Positions 34,139 to 44,361 of a DNA stretch of 64,000 bases are shown here, in pieces. The DNA is from ZC4RG30 sp963812195 (GTDB lineage: Bacteria > Pseudomonadota > Gammaproteobacteria > Steroidobacterales > Steroidobacteraceae), in assembly GCA_963812195.1 (NCBI GenBank), contig CAWEUI010000001.1, positions 186,001 through 250,000 on the forward strand, read 5' to 3'. A program made the position numbers and the translations under genes. Position 1 is the first letter of the stretch, and the number at the start of each line of letters is the position of its first letter. A model generated the notes under the pieces. It made no database searches and was not told where the DNA came from. It saw nothing but the letters and a program-made list of their open reading frames with translations.

Positions 34139-35017
34139 ATGCCTGATCTCGCCATCACGCCGCTCGAGGATCTCACCGCACTGGCAGTGCGCGGCGCCGA
34201 CACCGTCGCCTTCCTGCAGGGCCAGCTCTCGCAGGACATACAGTTGCTGGAACAGCGCGGCGCCATGCTGGCCGGCCTGCACAACCCGCAGGGCCGTTGC
34301 CTGGCATTGCTGCGCCTGTTTCACCTGGGCAGCGATCAGGTGCTGCTCGTCCTGCCGGCAGAAATCGCGGATCGGGTGCGCACCCAGCTCAATCGCTATG
34401 TACTGCGCTCACGGGTCAGGCTTGCAGATGCCAGTGGCAGCTGGCGCATCTACGGTCTGACCGGGCCCGACGCCGAGGCTGCAGCATCGACCCGCCTGCA
34501 CCTGCCGCTGGACCGTGCCGGCTTGCGCCAGCTGATCCTGGCACCGCGCGGCGAACCGCTGCCCCAGGGCCATACGGAATCCGGTGCCGAGTGGCAGGTG
34601 GAGAACATCGAGGCCGGCCTGCCCGAGGTGTTGTCCGGCACCTCCGGGGAGTTCGTCGCGCAGATGCTCAATCTGGATGCCATTGGCGCAATCTCCTTCG
34701 AGAAAGGCTGCTACACCGGGCAGGAGATCATCGCCCGCACGCACTTCCGCGGGCAGGTGAAGCGACGCATGCAGCTGTTCCACACCGACAGCGAATCACC
34801 GCTGTCACCGGGCGATCGGGTAATGCTCGGCGACGGCAGACGGGCCCAGCTCGTACTGGCCGGTGCCATCGATGACGGTGGGCAGGAATTCCTGGCGGTG
34901 ACCACGCTGCCGGGCGCCGCGCAATCCGGGGACGCTGCCCCGGACTCCGGCGATGCCCGGGGACTGCGGCGCCTGCAGAGCATGCAGATTCCCCTGCCCT
35001 ACGAGCTGCCAGCCTGA
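34139..35017 (+). CDS. ygfZ: Folate-binding YgfZ/GcvT-like protein
   Basis: YgfZ is a tetrahydrofolate-dependent factor that helps certain iron-sulfur enzymes. The 292-residue protein has the family signature ISFEKGCYTGQEIIARTHFRG, including the conserved cysteine, and the N-terminal LQGQLSQDI. It lies divergent from the sdh operon, which itself contains iron-sulfur protein. I chose the ATG at 34139; upstream codons in the same frame are not conserved. Confidence 0.95.
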   Translation: MPDLAITPLEDLTALAVRGADTVAFLQGQLSQDIQLLEQRGAMLAGLHNPQGRCLALLRLFHLGSDQVLLVLPAEIADRVRTQLNRYVLRSRVRLADASGSWRIYGLTGPDAEAAASTRLHLPLDRAGLRQLILAPRGEPLPQGHTESGAEWQVENIEAGLPEVLSGTSGEFVAQMLNLDAIGAISFEKGCYTGQEIIARTHFRGQVKRRMQLFHTDSESPLSPGDRVMLGDGRRAQLVLAGAIDDGGQEFLAVTTLPGAAQSGDAAPDSGDARGLRRLQSMQIPLPYELPA

Positions 35018-35060
35018 GCGGCATGGGATCAGGGGCGCCGCCTGAAGCCGTCGCGGCGGC

Positions 35061-35888
35061 TCACAGGTTCACGCGATCGACCTCGGCGGCGCTGATCGGC
35101 CGCCCGAGGAAGACCGGACCGACCCGCGCGAAGCGCTGCTCGCCGTCGGTCACCAGGAAGCGCATCGTGCCGCCATGGGTCGCGCCGCCGCGCAGACCAC
35201 GGGCCTGCAGCAGTTGTGCGAGCGCACCAGCGGTCGTGAATGCCGAATCCACGATCTGCGTGGCCGGGCCGACGGCGGCACGAATGGCAGCAGCCAGCGG
35301 TGGAAAATGCGTGCAGCCAAGCACCAGTGTGTCCGGCACGTCCCCGGTGGCGGCATACACCGGTGCCAGATATCGCCGCGCGATGCCCTCGGCGATATCG
35401 CCGGCAATCCAGCCCTCCTCGGCCAGCGCAACGAACAACGTCGCGGCAATGGCCACGACCCTGGCGTCCGCGCGTCGCCGCCGGATCTCGCGCTGGTACG
35501 CCCCGCCACGTACCGTGCCATCGGTGGCCAGAACAGCAATGTGTCCGGACTGGCTGGCGGCCACGGCCGCCGCCGCGCCGGGCTCTATGACGCCGACGAT
35601 GGGCAACTCCGGGTGCCGGGCGAGCAGCGCCGGCAACGCGGCGGCCGATGCGGTATTGCAGGCCACGACCACCGCCTTCACGCCGCGGCTGATCAAGACA
35701 TCCACCGCCTGCAATGCATAGCGCTCCACGGTGGCCGCGGTCTTGGTGCCGTAGGGCAAGCGGGCGGTGTCGCCCAGATACAGGTAGTCCTCGCCGGGCA
35801 GGCGCTCCCGCAGCGCCTTGAGCACGGTGAGCCCGCCAATGCCGGAATCGAAGATGCCGATCGGCAGCGTGGCCTTGTCCTGAACCAC
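35061..35888 (-). CDS. murI: Glutamate racemase
   Basis: MurI makes D-glutamate for peptidoglycan. The 275-residue protein has FDSGIGGLTVLKAL, the two catalytic cysteines in VVACNTASA and LGCTHFPPL, and LGDTARLPYG. The start is GTG at 35888, just after the lysS stop at 35894. It converges on ygfZ with a 43-bp gap. Confidence 0.96.
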   Translation of the reverse strand: MVQDKATLPIGIFDSGIGGLTVLKALRERLPGEDYLYLGDTARLPYGTKTAATVERYALQAVDVLISRGVKAVVVACNTASAAALPALLARHPELPIVGVIEPGAAAAVAASQSGHIAVLATDGTVRGGAYQREIRRRRADARVVAIAATLFVALAEEGWIAGDIAEGIARRYLAPVYAATGDVPDTLVLGCTHFPPLAAAIRAAVGPATQIVDSAFTTAGALAQLLQARGLRGGATHGGTMRFLVTDGEQRFARVGPVFLGRPISAAEVDRVNL

Positions 35889-35893
35889 GTCGG

Positions 35894-37450
<1,557 letters not shown>

Positions 37451-37451
<1 letters not shown>

Positions 37452-38552
37452 TACAGGCCCGCCTTGAGACTGGCTTCCATGAACTGGTCCAGATCGCCGT
37501 CGAGCACCTTGTCGGTGGCGCCGACTTCCACGCTGGTGCGCAGATCCTTGATGCGCGACTGGTCGAGCACGTAGGAGCGGATCTGGTTGCCCCAGCTCAC
37601 GTCGGACTTGGAATCCTCCAGCACCTTGGCCGCGGCATTGCGCTTGTTGACCTCCAGCTCATAGAGCTTGGCCTTGAGCATCTTCATGGCGGTGGCGCGG
37701 TTCTTGTGCTGGCTGCGCTCGGTCTGGCAGGCCACCACGATGCCGCTGGGCATGTGCCGCAGGCGCACCGCCGACTCGGTCTTGTTCACATGCTGGCCGC
37801 CGGCACCGCTGGAGCGGTACACGTCCATCTCGATGTCGGCCGGATTCACCTCGATGTTGATGTCCTCGTCGACCTCCGGCGAGACGAACACCGAGGCGAA
37901 AGAGGTATGGCGCCGGTTGCCGGAATCGAACGGGCTCTTGCGCACCAGCCGATGCACGCCGGTCTCGGTGCGCAGCCAGCCATAGGCGTAGTCGCCTTCG
38001 AAGCAGATGGTGCAGCTCTTGATACCGGCCACCTCGCCGGGACTGGATTCCATCACCTCGGTCTTGAAGCCGCGTTGCTCGGCCCAGCGCAGGTACATGC
38101 GCATCAGCATCTGCGCCCAGTCCTGCGCCTCGGTGCCGCCGGCGCCGGCCTGGATGTCCAGGTACGCGCCGTGTGAGTCCATCTCGCCACGGAACATGCG
38201 GCGGAATTCCAGCGCGCGCACCTTCGATTCCAGTTGCGGCAGGTCCTGTTCAATGCCGGCGACGGTATCGGCATCGCCCTCGTCCTCGGCAAGCTCGAGC
38301 AGCTCGCTGGCGCTGGACAGCGCCGCGCCGGCGGAGTCGAGTTGCTCCAGATCCGCGCTCAGTCGCGCGCGCTCGCGCCCCAGCTCCTGCGCCCGCTCCG
38401 GCTGGGTCCAGACATCCGGCAGCTCCAGCTCGCGGCTGACTTCCTCGAGACGCTCCTTCTTGGCGTCGTAGTCAAAGAAACCCCCGAAGCGAGCTGGCGC
38501 GCTCGGCGAGTTCCCTGAGGTTCTTTTTCAGGAGTCCGGTCTCTAGGGGCAT
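37451..38552 (-). CDS. prfB: Peptide chain release factor 2, with programmed +1 frameshift
   Basis: RF2 ends translation at UGA and UAA. The frame from the ATG at 38552 runs 26 codons (MPLETGLLKKNLRELAER and so on to GFL) and stops at TGA (38474-38472). Skipping one base continues as DYDAKKERLEEV through the whole protein, with SPF in VRKSPFDSGNRRHTS and the peptidyl-hydrolysis motif in SGAGGQHVNK. Unlike the other frame breaks in this window, this one is the known autoregulatory device of RF2: low RF2 favours frameshifting at the in-frame UGA. The full coding length is 366 residues. It lies between recJ and lysS, as often seen. Confidence 0.96.
38471..38486 (-). promoter_or_regulatory. prfB +1 frameshift site
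   Basis: The sequence is CGGGGGTTTCTTTGAC on the minus strand: a Shine-Dalgarno-like GGGGG three bases before the slippery CTT (38477-38475), followed by the UGA stop and C. E. coli has AGGGGGTATCTTTGAC at the same place. This is an autoregulatory frameshift signal, not an error. Confidence 0.95.
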
Positions 38553-38614
38553 GGCAGTGGGATGGCTGGCCGTTCGAAAATGGGGCGCAAATTATAAGGG
38601 CTTCGGCGCGCGAA

Positions 38615-40336
38615 TCACGGCGATTCCACGTGCTCGATCAGCAATTGCAGCCGGCGTTCGCCCTGCCAGTGGTTGATGTCCAGCCGGTAGGCGACCTTGA
38701 TCCGGCCCTCGGGCGGCACGCTGAAGCGCTCGGCGTCCAGCAGGTTGAAGGCGATGGCATCGAACCGCGCGCGCGACCCGGCGGGTCGCAGCCAGTACTT
38801 CACGTGAGTGGTGCCGACCACGCGCGCGGATTCCACCTCGAACTCGCCCTGGAACGAGGGCTCGGGGAAGGCCTGGCCCCAGGGTCCGGCGTCGCGCAGC
38901 AGCTGCGCCGTGGCCAGTGAGATCTGGCTCTCCGGCAGTTCGCCGTCGGTCCATATCACATCGCTGGATTCCACCTGTGCCAGCCAGCCGGCCACCGTTT
39001 CGTCGAAGGCGCGGGCAAAGCGATCCAGCTGCTCCGGCCGGATGCTCAGTCCGGCCGCCATGGCGTGGCCGCCGAAACGCAGGATCAGTCCGGGATGGCG
39101 CGTTGCGATCGACTCCAGCACGTCGCGCACGTGAACTCCCGCGATGGATCGGGCCGAGCCGCGCAGCTCGTCGACCTCGCCGGCCGGCGCGAAAGCCACC
39201 ACCGGCCGGCCAACCCGGTCCTTGATGCGGCTGGCCACCAGCCCGACCACGCCCTGATGCCAGCCGGCATCGAACAATGTCACGCCGGCATGCTTCTCGC
39301 CCTCGTTCCATGCGTCCAGATGCCTGACCGCGGCCTCTGCCTGCGCACGCATGTCGCCCTCGATCCGGCGGCGCTGGCGATTCAGTTCATCCAGTTGTGC
39401 CGCGATCCGTCCGGCCTCGTCCGCGTCGGCAGCCAGCAGGCAGCGGATGCCGATGCCCATGTCATCGAGCCGGCCGGCGGCGTTCAGGCGCGGCCCCACC
39501 GCATAACCCAGGTCCGCGGCGCTGACCCCCGAGGGCTCGCGCCCGGCAACCGCCAGCAGTGCCGCAATGCCCGGCGTGCACTGTCCGCCGCGGATGCGCC
39601 GGATGCCCTGCGCGACCAGTACCCGGTTGTTGTGATCCAGTGGCACCAGGTCGGCCACCGTCCCCAGGGCGACCAGGTCCAGCCACTGCGTCACCGGCCG
39701 CGCCCCGGCGGGAAACTGGCCGCGCTCCTGCAGCAGTCTCTGCAATGCGGCCAGCACATAGAACGCAACGCCCACGCCGGCCAGCGCGCGGCTGCCGAAG
39801 CGGCTGCCGGCCAGATTGGGATTCACCATCACGCTGGCCTCGGGAAGCGCGGCACCCGGCAGGTGATGATCGGTCACCAGAACCTCGGCGCCCAGCGCGC
39901 GCGCCGCCGCCACACCCTCGACACTGGACACACCGTTGTCGACGGTGACGATCAGGGTGGGTTGTCTCGCCCTGGCCTGCTCCACCAACCCCGGCGTCAG
40001 GCCGTACCCGAGACGAAACCGGTCCGGTACCAGAAAGTCCACCGACGAAAAGCCCCAGCAACGCAGGGCATGCAGCATCAGCGCGGTACTGGTCGCGCCG
40101 TCGGCATCGAAGTCCCCGACCACCAGCACTCGTCCGTGCAGGTGGCCGAGCAGCAGCTCGGCGGCCGCCTGCACGTTCTCCAGTGAGCCCACCGGCAGCA
40201 ACGCTTCCAGGCCCGTGACCAGTTCGGACTCACTGCCCACGTGGCGCGCGGCATAGATCCGCCGCAGCAGCGGCGAGATCCCTTCCGGCAAGGTGCTTGC
40301 CCCGCAAGCGCGCGCCCGCAACCGGCGCGGCAGCAC
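38615..40336 (-). CDS. recJ: Single-stranded-DNA-specific exonuclease RecJ
   Basis: RecJ degrades single-stranded DNA 5' to 3' in recombination and repair. The 573-residue protein has LPEGISPLLRRIYAARHV near the start, motif I VVGDFDADGATSTA, TVDNGVSS, the DHH motif VTDHHLPG, AVGPRLNAAGRL and the DHHA1 motif RFGGHAMAAGLSI. The start GTG at 40336 is two bases after the stop of the upstream gene; upstream codons in the same frame are not similar to RecJ. Confidence 0.95.
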   Translation of the reverse strand: MLPRRLRARACGASTLPEGISPLLRRIYAARHVGSESELVTGLEALLPVGSLENVQAAAELLLGHLHGRVLVVGDFDADGATSTALMLHALRCWGFSSVDFLVPDRFRLGYGLTPGLVEQARARQPTLIVTVDNGVSSVEGVAAARALGAEVLVTDHHLPGAALPEASVMVNPNLAGSRFGSRALAGVGVAFYVLAALQRLLQERGQFPAGARPVTQWLDLVALGTVADLVPLDHNNRVLVAQGIRRIRGGQCTPGIAALLAVAGREPSGVSAADLGYAVGPRLNAAGRLDDMGIGIRCLLAADADEAGRIAAQLDELNRQRRRIEGDMRAQAEAAVRHLDAWNEGEKHAGVTLFDAGWHQGVVGLVASRIKDRVGRPVVAFAPAGEVDELRGSARSIAGVHVRDVLESIATRHPGLILRFGGHAMAAGLSIRPEQLDRFARAFDETVAGWLAQVESSDVIWTDGELPESQISLATAQLLRDAGPWGQAFPEPSFQGEFEVESARVVGTTHVKYWLRPAGSRARFDAIAFNLLDAERFSVPPEGRIKVAYRLDINHWQGERRLQLLIEHVESP

Positions 40337-40338
40337 GC

Positions 40339-41337
40339 TCAACTGCGCACCAGCAGATGCCAGGGGCGCCGCCGCCGCAGCCAGCGCAGTGGCGCCGCCG
40401 CCGGCAACCGCCAGGCGCTCGCGCCAATCTGCAGGCGCAATGCGCCGAGTTCGCCGCGGCGCAGCGCGGTGGCAAGCGGCGCAAACCAGTGTGCCTCCAG
40501 TTCCTGCCAGTACCCGGTCGAGGCCACTCCGCAAGGTGGCAGGAGCACCAGCAGCGTATCGGCTGCCGGCTCCGGCAGCGGCCAGGCATGCGCCGGGCTC
40601 AACGGCGCCGCGCAATGCCCGGCCAGTCCGGCAAGCCAGGCGTCCGGCTCGCCGGCAACCCACACGCCGCGCAGCGCATGCCCGGGCGCAGGCGGCTGCG
40701 CCGCGCTCCCAGCACCGCCCCAGAACCACAGGCTGTTGATGGGTAGCTGGCCGCGCGCCTGGCGGGCCGCGTTCAGCGGATGATCCTGCAACCACATTTC
40801 CGCCTCGGCGCCCAGCCGACGCAGCGCGCGCTCATCGGCGTCCCGCGCCGGGGCACGGGCCAATGGTTCGCCAAGCAGCATCTCCGGCGCGGCCTCGCGC
40901 GCGCCCTGTGCGAAAGGCGCCGCCAGCAGCCAGCCTCCGGTAACGCAGTGCAAGCGCACGTCCGGTCCGGCGAACTGGCGATTGAAAGCCTCGGCCCAAT
41001 CCCCGGCCTCCTGTGCATCCACGCGCAGCCAGCCACCGGGTGGCAGGTGGACGCGGGAGATTCCGGCCACCACGTGCAGCGGTGACGCGAAACACAGTGC
41101 CGCGCCTCGGGGCATGCCCGGGGCGTCCAGCGCCGCCAGCGTGACGTCTGCGGTGGCAGCCCCGGCGCCCGCGCCACACAGCGCATCGAGCACGCCGCTG
41201 CGCCAGCCGGCGGCTGCCGGCAGGCGCCTGGCACGCATCAGCAGACCAGTGAGCGCGGGCAGCTGCGGCAGCGCATCGTGCTCGACGGTGGTGTCGTGCC
41301 GCGGCGGCGGACCCGGCAGCGCAATCAACAGGCTCAT
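40339..41337 (-). CDS. RecJ-linked phosphoglycerate-mutase-like protein of unknown function
   Basis: The 332-residue protein has ALCFASPLHVVAGISRVHL, EAEMWLQDHPLNAARQARG and LPINSLWFWGGAG. This last pair (LRRLxxExxMxLxxHPxNxxRxxRGxLPxNSxWxxG) belongs to a family found directly upstream of recJ in Xanthomonadales and Betaproteobacteria, often labelled phosphoglycerate mutase or hypothetical. I see no catalytic motif that would support mutase activity, so the label is only by family. Two bases separate it from recJ, so a role linked to recJ expression or DNA repair is possible (inference). Confidence 0.75.
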   Translation of the reverse strand: MSLLIALPGPPPRHDTTVEHDALPQLPALTGLLMRARRLPAAAGWRSGVLDALCGAGAGAATADVTLAALDAPGMPRGAALCFASPLHVVAGISRVHLPPGGWLRVDAQEAGDWAEAFNRQFAGPDVRLHCVTGGWLLAAPFAQGAREAAPEMLLGEPLARAPARDADERALRRLGAEAEMWLQDHPLNAARQARGQLPINSLWFWGGAGSAAQPPAPGHALRGVWVAGEPDAWLAGLAGHCAAPLSPAHAWPLPEPAADTLLVLLPPCGVASTGYWQELEAHWFAPLATALRRGELGALRLQIGASAWRLPAAAPLRWLRRRRPWHLLVRS

Positions 41338-41343
41338 ATCGCG

Positions 41344-41350
41344 TATCGTA
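41344..41350. promoter_or_regulatory. Overlapping divergent -10 elements in a 21-bp gap
   Basis: TATCGTA reads as TATCGT on the plus strand, 9 bases before the ATG at 41359, and as TACGAT on the minus strand, 7 bases before the ATG at 41337. The two divergent genes are only 21 bp apart, and neither start has a ribosome-binding site. Confidence 0.4.
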
Positions 41351-41358
41351 ACGATTCC

Positions 41359-41724
41359 ATGAAACTGCACGAACAACGCCAGGCCCACATGAACCTGATC
41401 GGTCGCTATGCGCCGGGCGAGGTTCACATCAACGACGCGCGCCTGACCGCCCCGCTGCTGGTGGCGCCCGGATTCCTGCAGGGCCAGTGGATCGCCGACA
41501 TTTCGCAGCTGGCGGCAGATGCACTGGATCCGGTGTGGGACCTGCAACCGCGCATCCTGCTGTTGGGCAGTGACGCGCGGCCAGGCGAATGCTTGCGAAC
41601 AATTCGCGCGCTGTGTGCACAGCGGCAGATTGCGCTGGAACCGATGGACCTGGGCGGCGCATGCCGAACTTACAACGTGCTGGCGCAGGAGGATCGCGCC
41701 GTCGTGGCCCTGCTGTTTCCCTGA
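41359..41724 (+). CDS. Mth938/NDUFAF3-like (DUF498) protein
   Basis: The 121-residue protein contains INDARLTAPLLVAPGFLQGQW, LQPRILLLGSDARPG, a helix, and MDLGGACRTYNVLAQEDRAV, the usual small alpha/beta fold of the Mth938/NDUFAF3 family. The mitochondrial relative assists complex I assembly; bacterial members have no clear role. The ATG at 41359 has no ribosome-binding site. It is followed after 76 bases by the FKBP gene. Confidence 0.85.
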   Translation: MKLHEQRQAHMNLIGRYAPGEVHINDARLTAPLLVAPGFLQGQWIADISQLAADALDPVWDLQPRILLLGSDARPGECLRTIRALCAQRQIALEPMDLGGACRTYNVLAQEDRAVVALLFP

Positions 41725-41800
41725 TCTGCACGCTTTCACCGGGCCCACTGGGCTAGACTAGCGCCTCTTCAATTTCCTTACCCATACGGGGTTTCCAAGC

Positions 41801-42523
41801 ATGCGCCTTCGAATCGCCATTCTGCTCGCTGCCGTCGCCGGCCTCACCGGTTGCGCGCAGGCCGCCCAAACGACTCCCAAGACCGACGACGACAAGGCCC
41901 TGTACGCGTTGGGCGTAATCCTCTCGCAGAACATCCGTTCCTTCGATTTCACCGACAAGGAACTGGAAATGGTCAAGGCGGGTCTGGCCGACGGTGCCCA
42001 GGGCAAGGAGACGATGGACGCGGACGCCATGCAGGGCTACATCCCGAAACTGCAGGAGCTGCAGACCAAGCGCACCGCGGCCGCCCTGACGCGCGAGAAG
42101 GAAGCCGGCAGCGCGCTGCTGGCCAAGGCCGCGGCCGAAAAAGGCGCCGAAAAGCTGCCGGACGGCATGGTGTTCAAATCGGTGAAGGAAGGCACCGGCC
42201 CGTCGCCCAAGGCCACCGATACCGTGAAGGTGCACTACGAGGGCAAGCTGGCCAATGGCAAGGTGTTCGACAGCTCCATCAAGCGCAACGAGCCGGCCAC
42301 GTTCCCGCTGGACAGCGTCATTCCCTGCTGGAGCGAAGGCGTGCAGCACATGAAGGTCGGTGGCAAGGCGCACCTGGTGTGCCCGCCCGAACTGGCCTAC
42401 GGCGAGCAGGGCCACCCACCGCAGATGCCGGGCGGCGCCACGCTGTCCTTTGACGTCGAACTGCTGGGCATCGAACCGCCCGAGGCCAAGGCCAAGGCCC
42501 CGGCGGGGAACCCCGGCAAGTAA
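41801..42523 (+). CDS. fkpA: FKBP-type peptidyl-prolyl isomerase lipoprotein (FkpA/Mip type)
   Basis: The 240-residue protein has a lipoprotein signal with lipobox LTGC (Cys18), a helical dimerisation domain (about 30-125: ALYALGVILSQNIRSF at its start) and a C-terminal FKBP domain (VKVHYEGKLANGKVFDSS, CPPELAYGEQG, FDVELLGI). Order and length match FkpA/Mip chaperone-isomerases, here probably anchored in the outer membrane. The proline- and lysine-rich tail is short. A strong hairpin follows. Confidence 0.93.
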   Translation: MRLRIAILLAAVAGLTGCAQAAQTTPKTDDDKALYALGVILSQNIRSFDFTDKELEMVKAGLADGAQGKETMDADAMQGYIPKLQELQTKRTAAALTREKEAGSALLAKAAAEKGAEKLPDGMVFKSVKEGTGPSPKATDTVKVHYEGKLANGKVFDSSIKRNEPATFPLDSVIPCWSEGVQHMKVGGKAHLVCPPELAYGEQGHPPQMPGGATLSFDVELLGIEPPEAKAKAPAGNPGK

Positions 42524-42899
42524 TCCGCTGTCCAAAACGCAAACCGCCCGCCAGGGTTCTGGCGGGCGGGGAGCGGACCCACCGGAGGAAGACACGGAGG
42601 GCTGGTTCAGAGAGGAGTTCGACCACTATTCGGAGCTGACAGACTCGAAGTGTGGAAAGCGCTTCTTCTAATTTTTGTATCGACCCGTTTTAAGTATTTT
42701 CCAAACCCTTCCCTGATCCTGTTCCGTTCCGTGTCTCCCTCCGCTGGGTCCGCCAGCGCTGTCGCTGTTCAGCTACAGGCGCGTGAATGTAATCCCCGAA
42801 GTTGGCAACCTGCAAGCCCTTGACCCGGGCGGCGTTTCGAACTAGGGCATATCGATTCGCGGTGTCTCGAAATGGCCCTGCGGCCACTGCGGGGCCGGT
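42524..42899. other. 376-bp intergenic stretch with a hairpin and an AT-rich core
   Basis: After the hairpin, the sequence from 42660 to about 42715 is AT-rich (runs such as TTCTTCTAATTTTTG), unlike everything around it. Open frames exist on both strands (for example 42887 to 42690 on the minus strand, 65 codons), but none has a ribosome-binding site or a family I recognise. The stretch may hold a small RNA, a promoter or a repeat; I cannot assign it. Confidence 0.5.
42543..42568. terminator. Strong hairpin between fkpA and pcm
   Basis: CCGCCCGCCAG and CTGGCGGGCGG form a perfect 11-bp stem with a GGTT loop, 20 bases past the fkpA stop. The A-rich sequence before it (CCAAAACGCAAA) becomes a T-rich tail for leftward transcripts, so it may stop transcription in both directions. 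Confidence 0.7.
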
Positions 42900-43568
42900 T
42901 CAGGTACCACTGACCCCGCGCAGGAGCGGCACGAATGAGACTTGTTCCAGCACTTCGCGCTGCAACCCGTTCTCCCGGCGGATGATGCGCAGCAGCTGCT
43001 GCCGACCTTCCGGCCCCACCGGCACGACCAGCCGGCCCCCGACCGCCAGCTGCTCGACCAGTGCGTCGGGCACGGCCAGCGGGGCCGCCGCAACGATGAT
43101 GCCGTCGAAGGGCGCCTGGGACTTCCAGCCCTTCATGCCATCACCGTGCCTGAGTCTGGCGTTGGTCACATCCAGCTCCTTGAGGCGCTGCCTGGCCCGC
43201 GGCACCAGCTGCTTGACCCTCTCGATGGCGAAGATCCGGCCGGCAAAGGGTGCCAGTACGGCCGTCTGGTAGCCGCAGCCAAAGCCCACCTCCAGAACTT
43301 TGGCCGGCAGGCCGCCGGAGAGCAGTGCCTGGGTCATGCGGGCCACGATGTAGGGCTGGGAGATGGTCTGGCCCCAGCCGATGGGCAGCGCCGTGTCCTC
43401 GTAGGCGCGCGAGGCCAGGGCCTCGTCGACGAAGATATGTCGCGGCAGATTGCGGATGCGATCCAGCACCCGCAGATCGTGAATGCCCTGCTCGCGCAGC
43501 CGCTGCACCAGCCGGTCGCGGGTACGCGCGGAGGTCATGCCGATGCCGCTGTGGCCTCCCAGACTCAT
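42900..43568 (-). CDS. pcm: Protein-L-isoaspartate O-methyltransferase
   Basis: Pcm methylates isoaspartyl residues to start repair of damaged proteins. The 222-residue protein has IRNLPRHIFVDEALASRAYED, LPIGWGQTISQPYIVARM, the S-adenosylmethionine motif VLEVGFGCGYQTAVLA and MTSARTRDRLVQRL near the start. It follows surE by a few bases, the normal surE-pcm pair. I chose the ATG at 43568. Confidence 0.95.
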   Translation of the reverse strand: MSLGGHSGIGMTSARTRDRLVQRLREQGIHDLRVLDRIRNLPRHIFVDEALASRAYEDTALPIGWGQTISQPYIVARMTQALLSGGLPAKVLEVGFGCGYQTAVLAPFAGRIFAIERVKQLVPRARQRLKELDVTNARLRHGDGMKGWKSQAPFDGIIVAAAPLAVPDALVEQLAVGGRLVVPVGPEGRQQLLRIIRRENGLQREVLEQVSFVPLLRGVSGT

Positions 43569-43575
43569 GCCCGCC

Positions 43576-44334
43576 TCATGCCAGGGGCTTGAGCCATTCA
43601 CCCAGCGTGGGCAGGGCCTGGTGGCGCGTCAGGTCGATCTGCAACGGGGTGACCGATACATAACCATTGGCCACGGCGTGAAAGTCCGTGCCCTCGCCGG
43701 CATCCTGGCCGGCACCGGACGGCCCGATCCAGTACATGCGCTTGCCCTTGGGATCCTGCACCGGAACGATGGGCTTGGAGCGGTGCCGCCCCCCGAGCCG
43801 TGTGGCACGGATCCCCCTGATCTGGCTGTAAGGCACGTCGGGAATGTTCACGTTGAGGGTCATGCCGCGTTCCAGCGGTCTGTCCATCAGGTGACCCACC
43901 AGCGTTTGCGCGACCCGTGCCGCCGTATCGAAATGCCGCCCGCTGTCCGGCTCCATGGCCAGCGAGAAGGCCACCGTGGGCAGACCCAGGAATCGCCCCT
44001 CGATGGCCGCGGCCACCGTGCCCGAATACAGCGTGTCGTCGCCCAGATTCGCGCCATCGTTGATGCCGGCGCACACCAGATCGAACTCGAAATCGAAATA
44101 TCCGGAGATGGCGATGTGCACGCAATCGGTGGGCGTGCCACCCATCACGTAGTGCACGTTGGGCGCGCTGCGGAAAACCCGCAGCGGCACATCCAGCGTC
44201 AGGGAATTGCTCGCGCCACTGCGGTTGCGGTCCGGCGCCATGATGGTGGTGCGGGCCAGCGACGCCAGCGCGGAATCGAGCTTGTGAATACCTTCGGCGA
44301 GATAGCCGTCGTCGTTGCTGACCAGTATGTGCAT
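43576..44334 (-). CDS. surE: 5'/3'-nucleotidase SurE
   Basis: SurE removes phosphate from nucleoside monophosphates and is linked to stationary-phase survival. The 252-residue protein has MHILVSNDDGYLAEGI with the metal-binding Asp pair, APDRNRSGASNSLT, GTPTDCVHIA, GINDGANLGDDTLYSGTVAAA and the C-terminal VSVTPL. It starts 27 bp from the divergent Smr gene. Confidence 0.97.
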   Translation of the reverse strand: MHILVSNDDGYLAEGIHKLDSALASLARTTIMAPDRNRSGASNSLTLDVPLRVFRSAPNVHYVMGGTPTDCVHIAISGYFDFEFDLVCAGINDGANLGDDTLYSGTVAAAIEGRFLGLPTVAFSLAMEPDSGRHFDTAARVAQTLVGHLMDRPLERGMTLNVNIPDVPYSQIRGIRATRLGGRHRSKPIVPVQDPKGKRMYWIGPSGAGQDAGEGTDFHAVANGYVSVTPLQIDLTRHQALPTLGEWLKPLA

Positions 44335-44345
44335 CGAGGATCGCA

Positions 44346-44353
44346 AATATACT
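44346..44353. promoter_or_regulatory. Overlapping divergent -10 elements between surE and the Smr gene
   Basis: AATATACT contains TATACT on the plus strand (44348-44353), 8 bases before the ATG at 44362, and TATATT on the minus strand (44351-44346), 11 bases before the surE ATG at 44334. The whole gap is 27 bp, and neither start has a ribosome-binding site. Confidence 0.5.
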
Positions 44354-44361
44354 CCGAATCG

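Noticed and set aside
35018..35060. GCCGCC...GGCGGC hairpin between ygfZ and murI
   Set aside because: A six-base stem with a 12-base loop and no T-run is too weak to call a terminator.
42690..42887. Minus-strand frame of 65 codons between fkpA and pcm as a protein gene
   Set aside because: No ribosome-binding site, no family similarity I can support and skewed composition; treated as part of an unexplained intergenic stretch.
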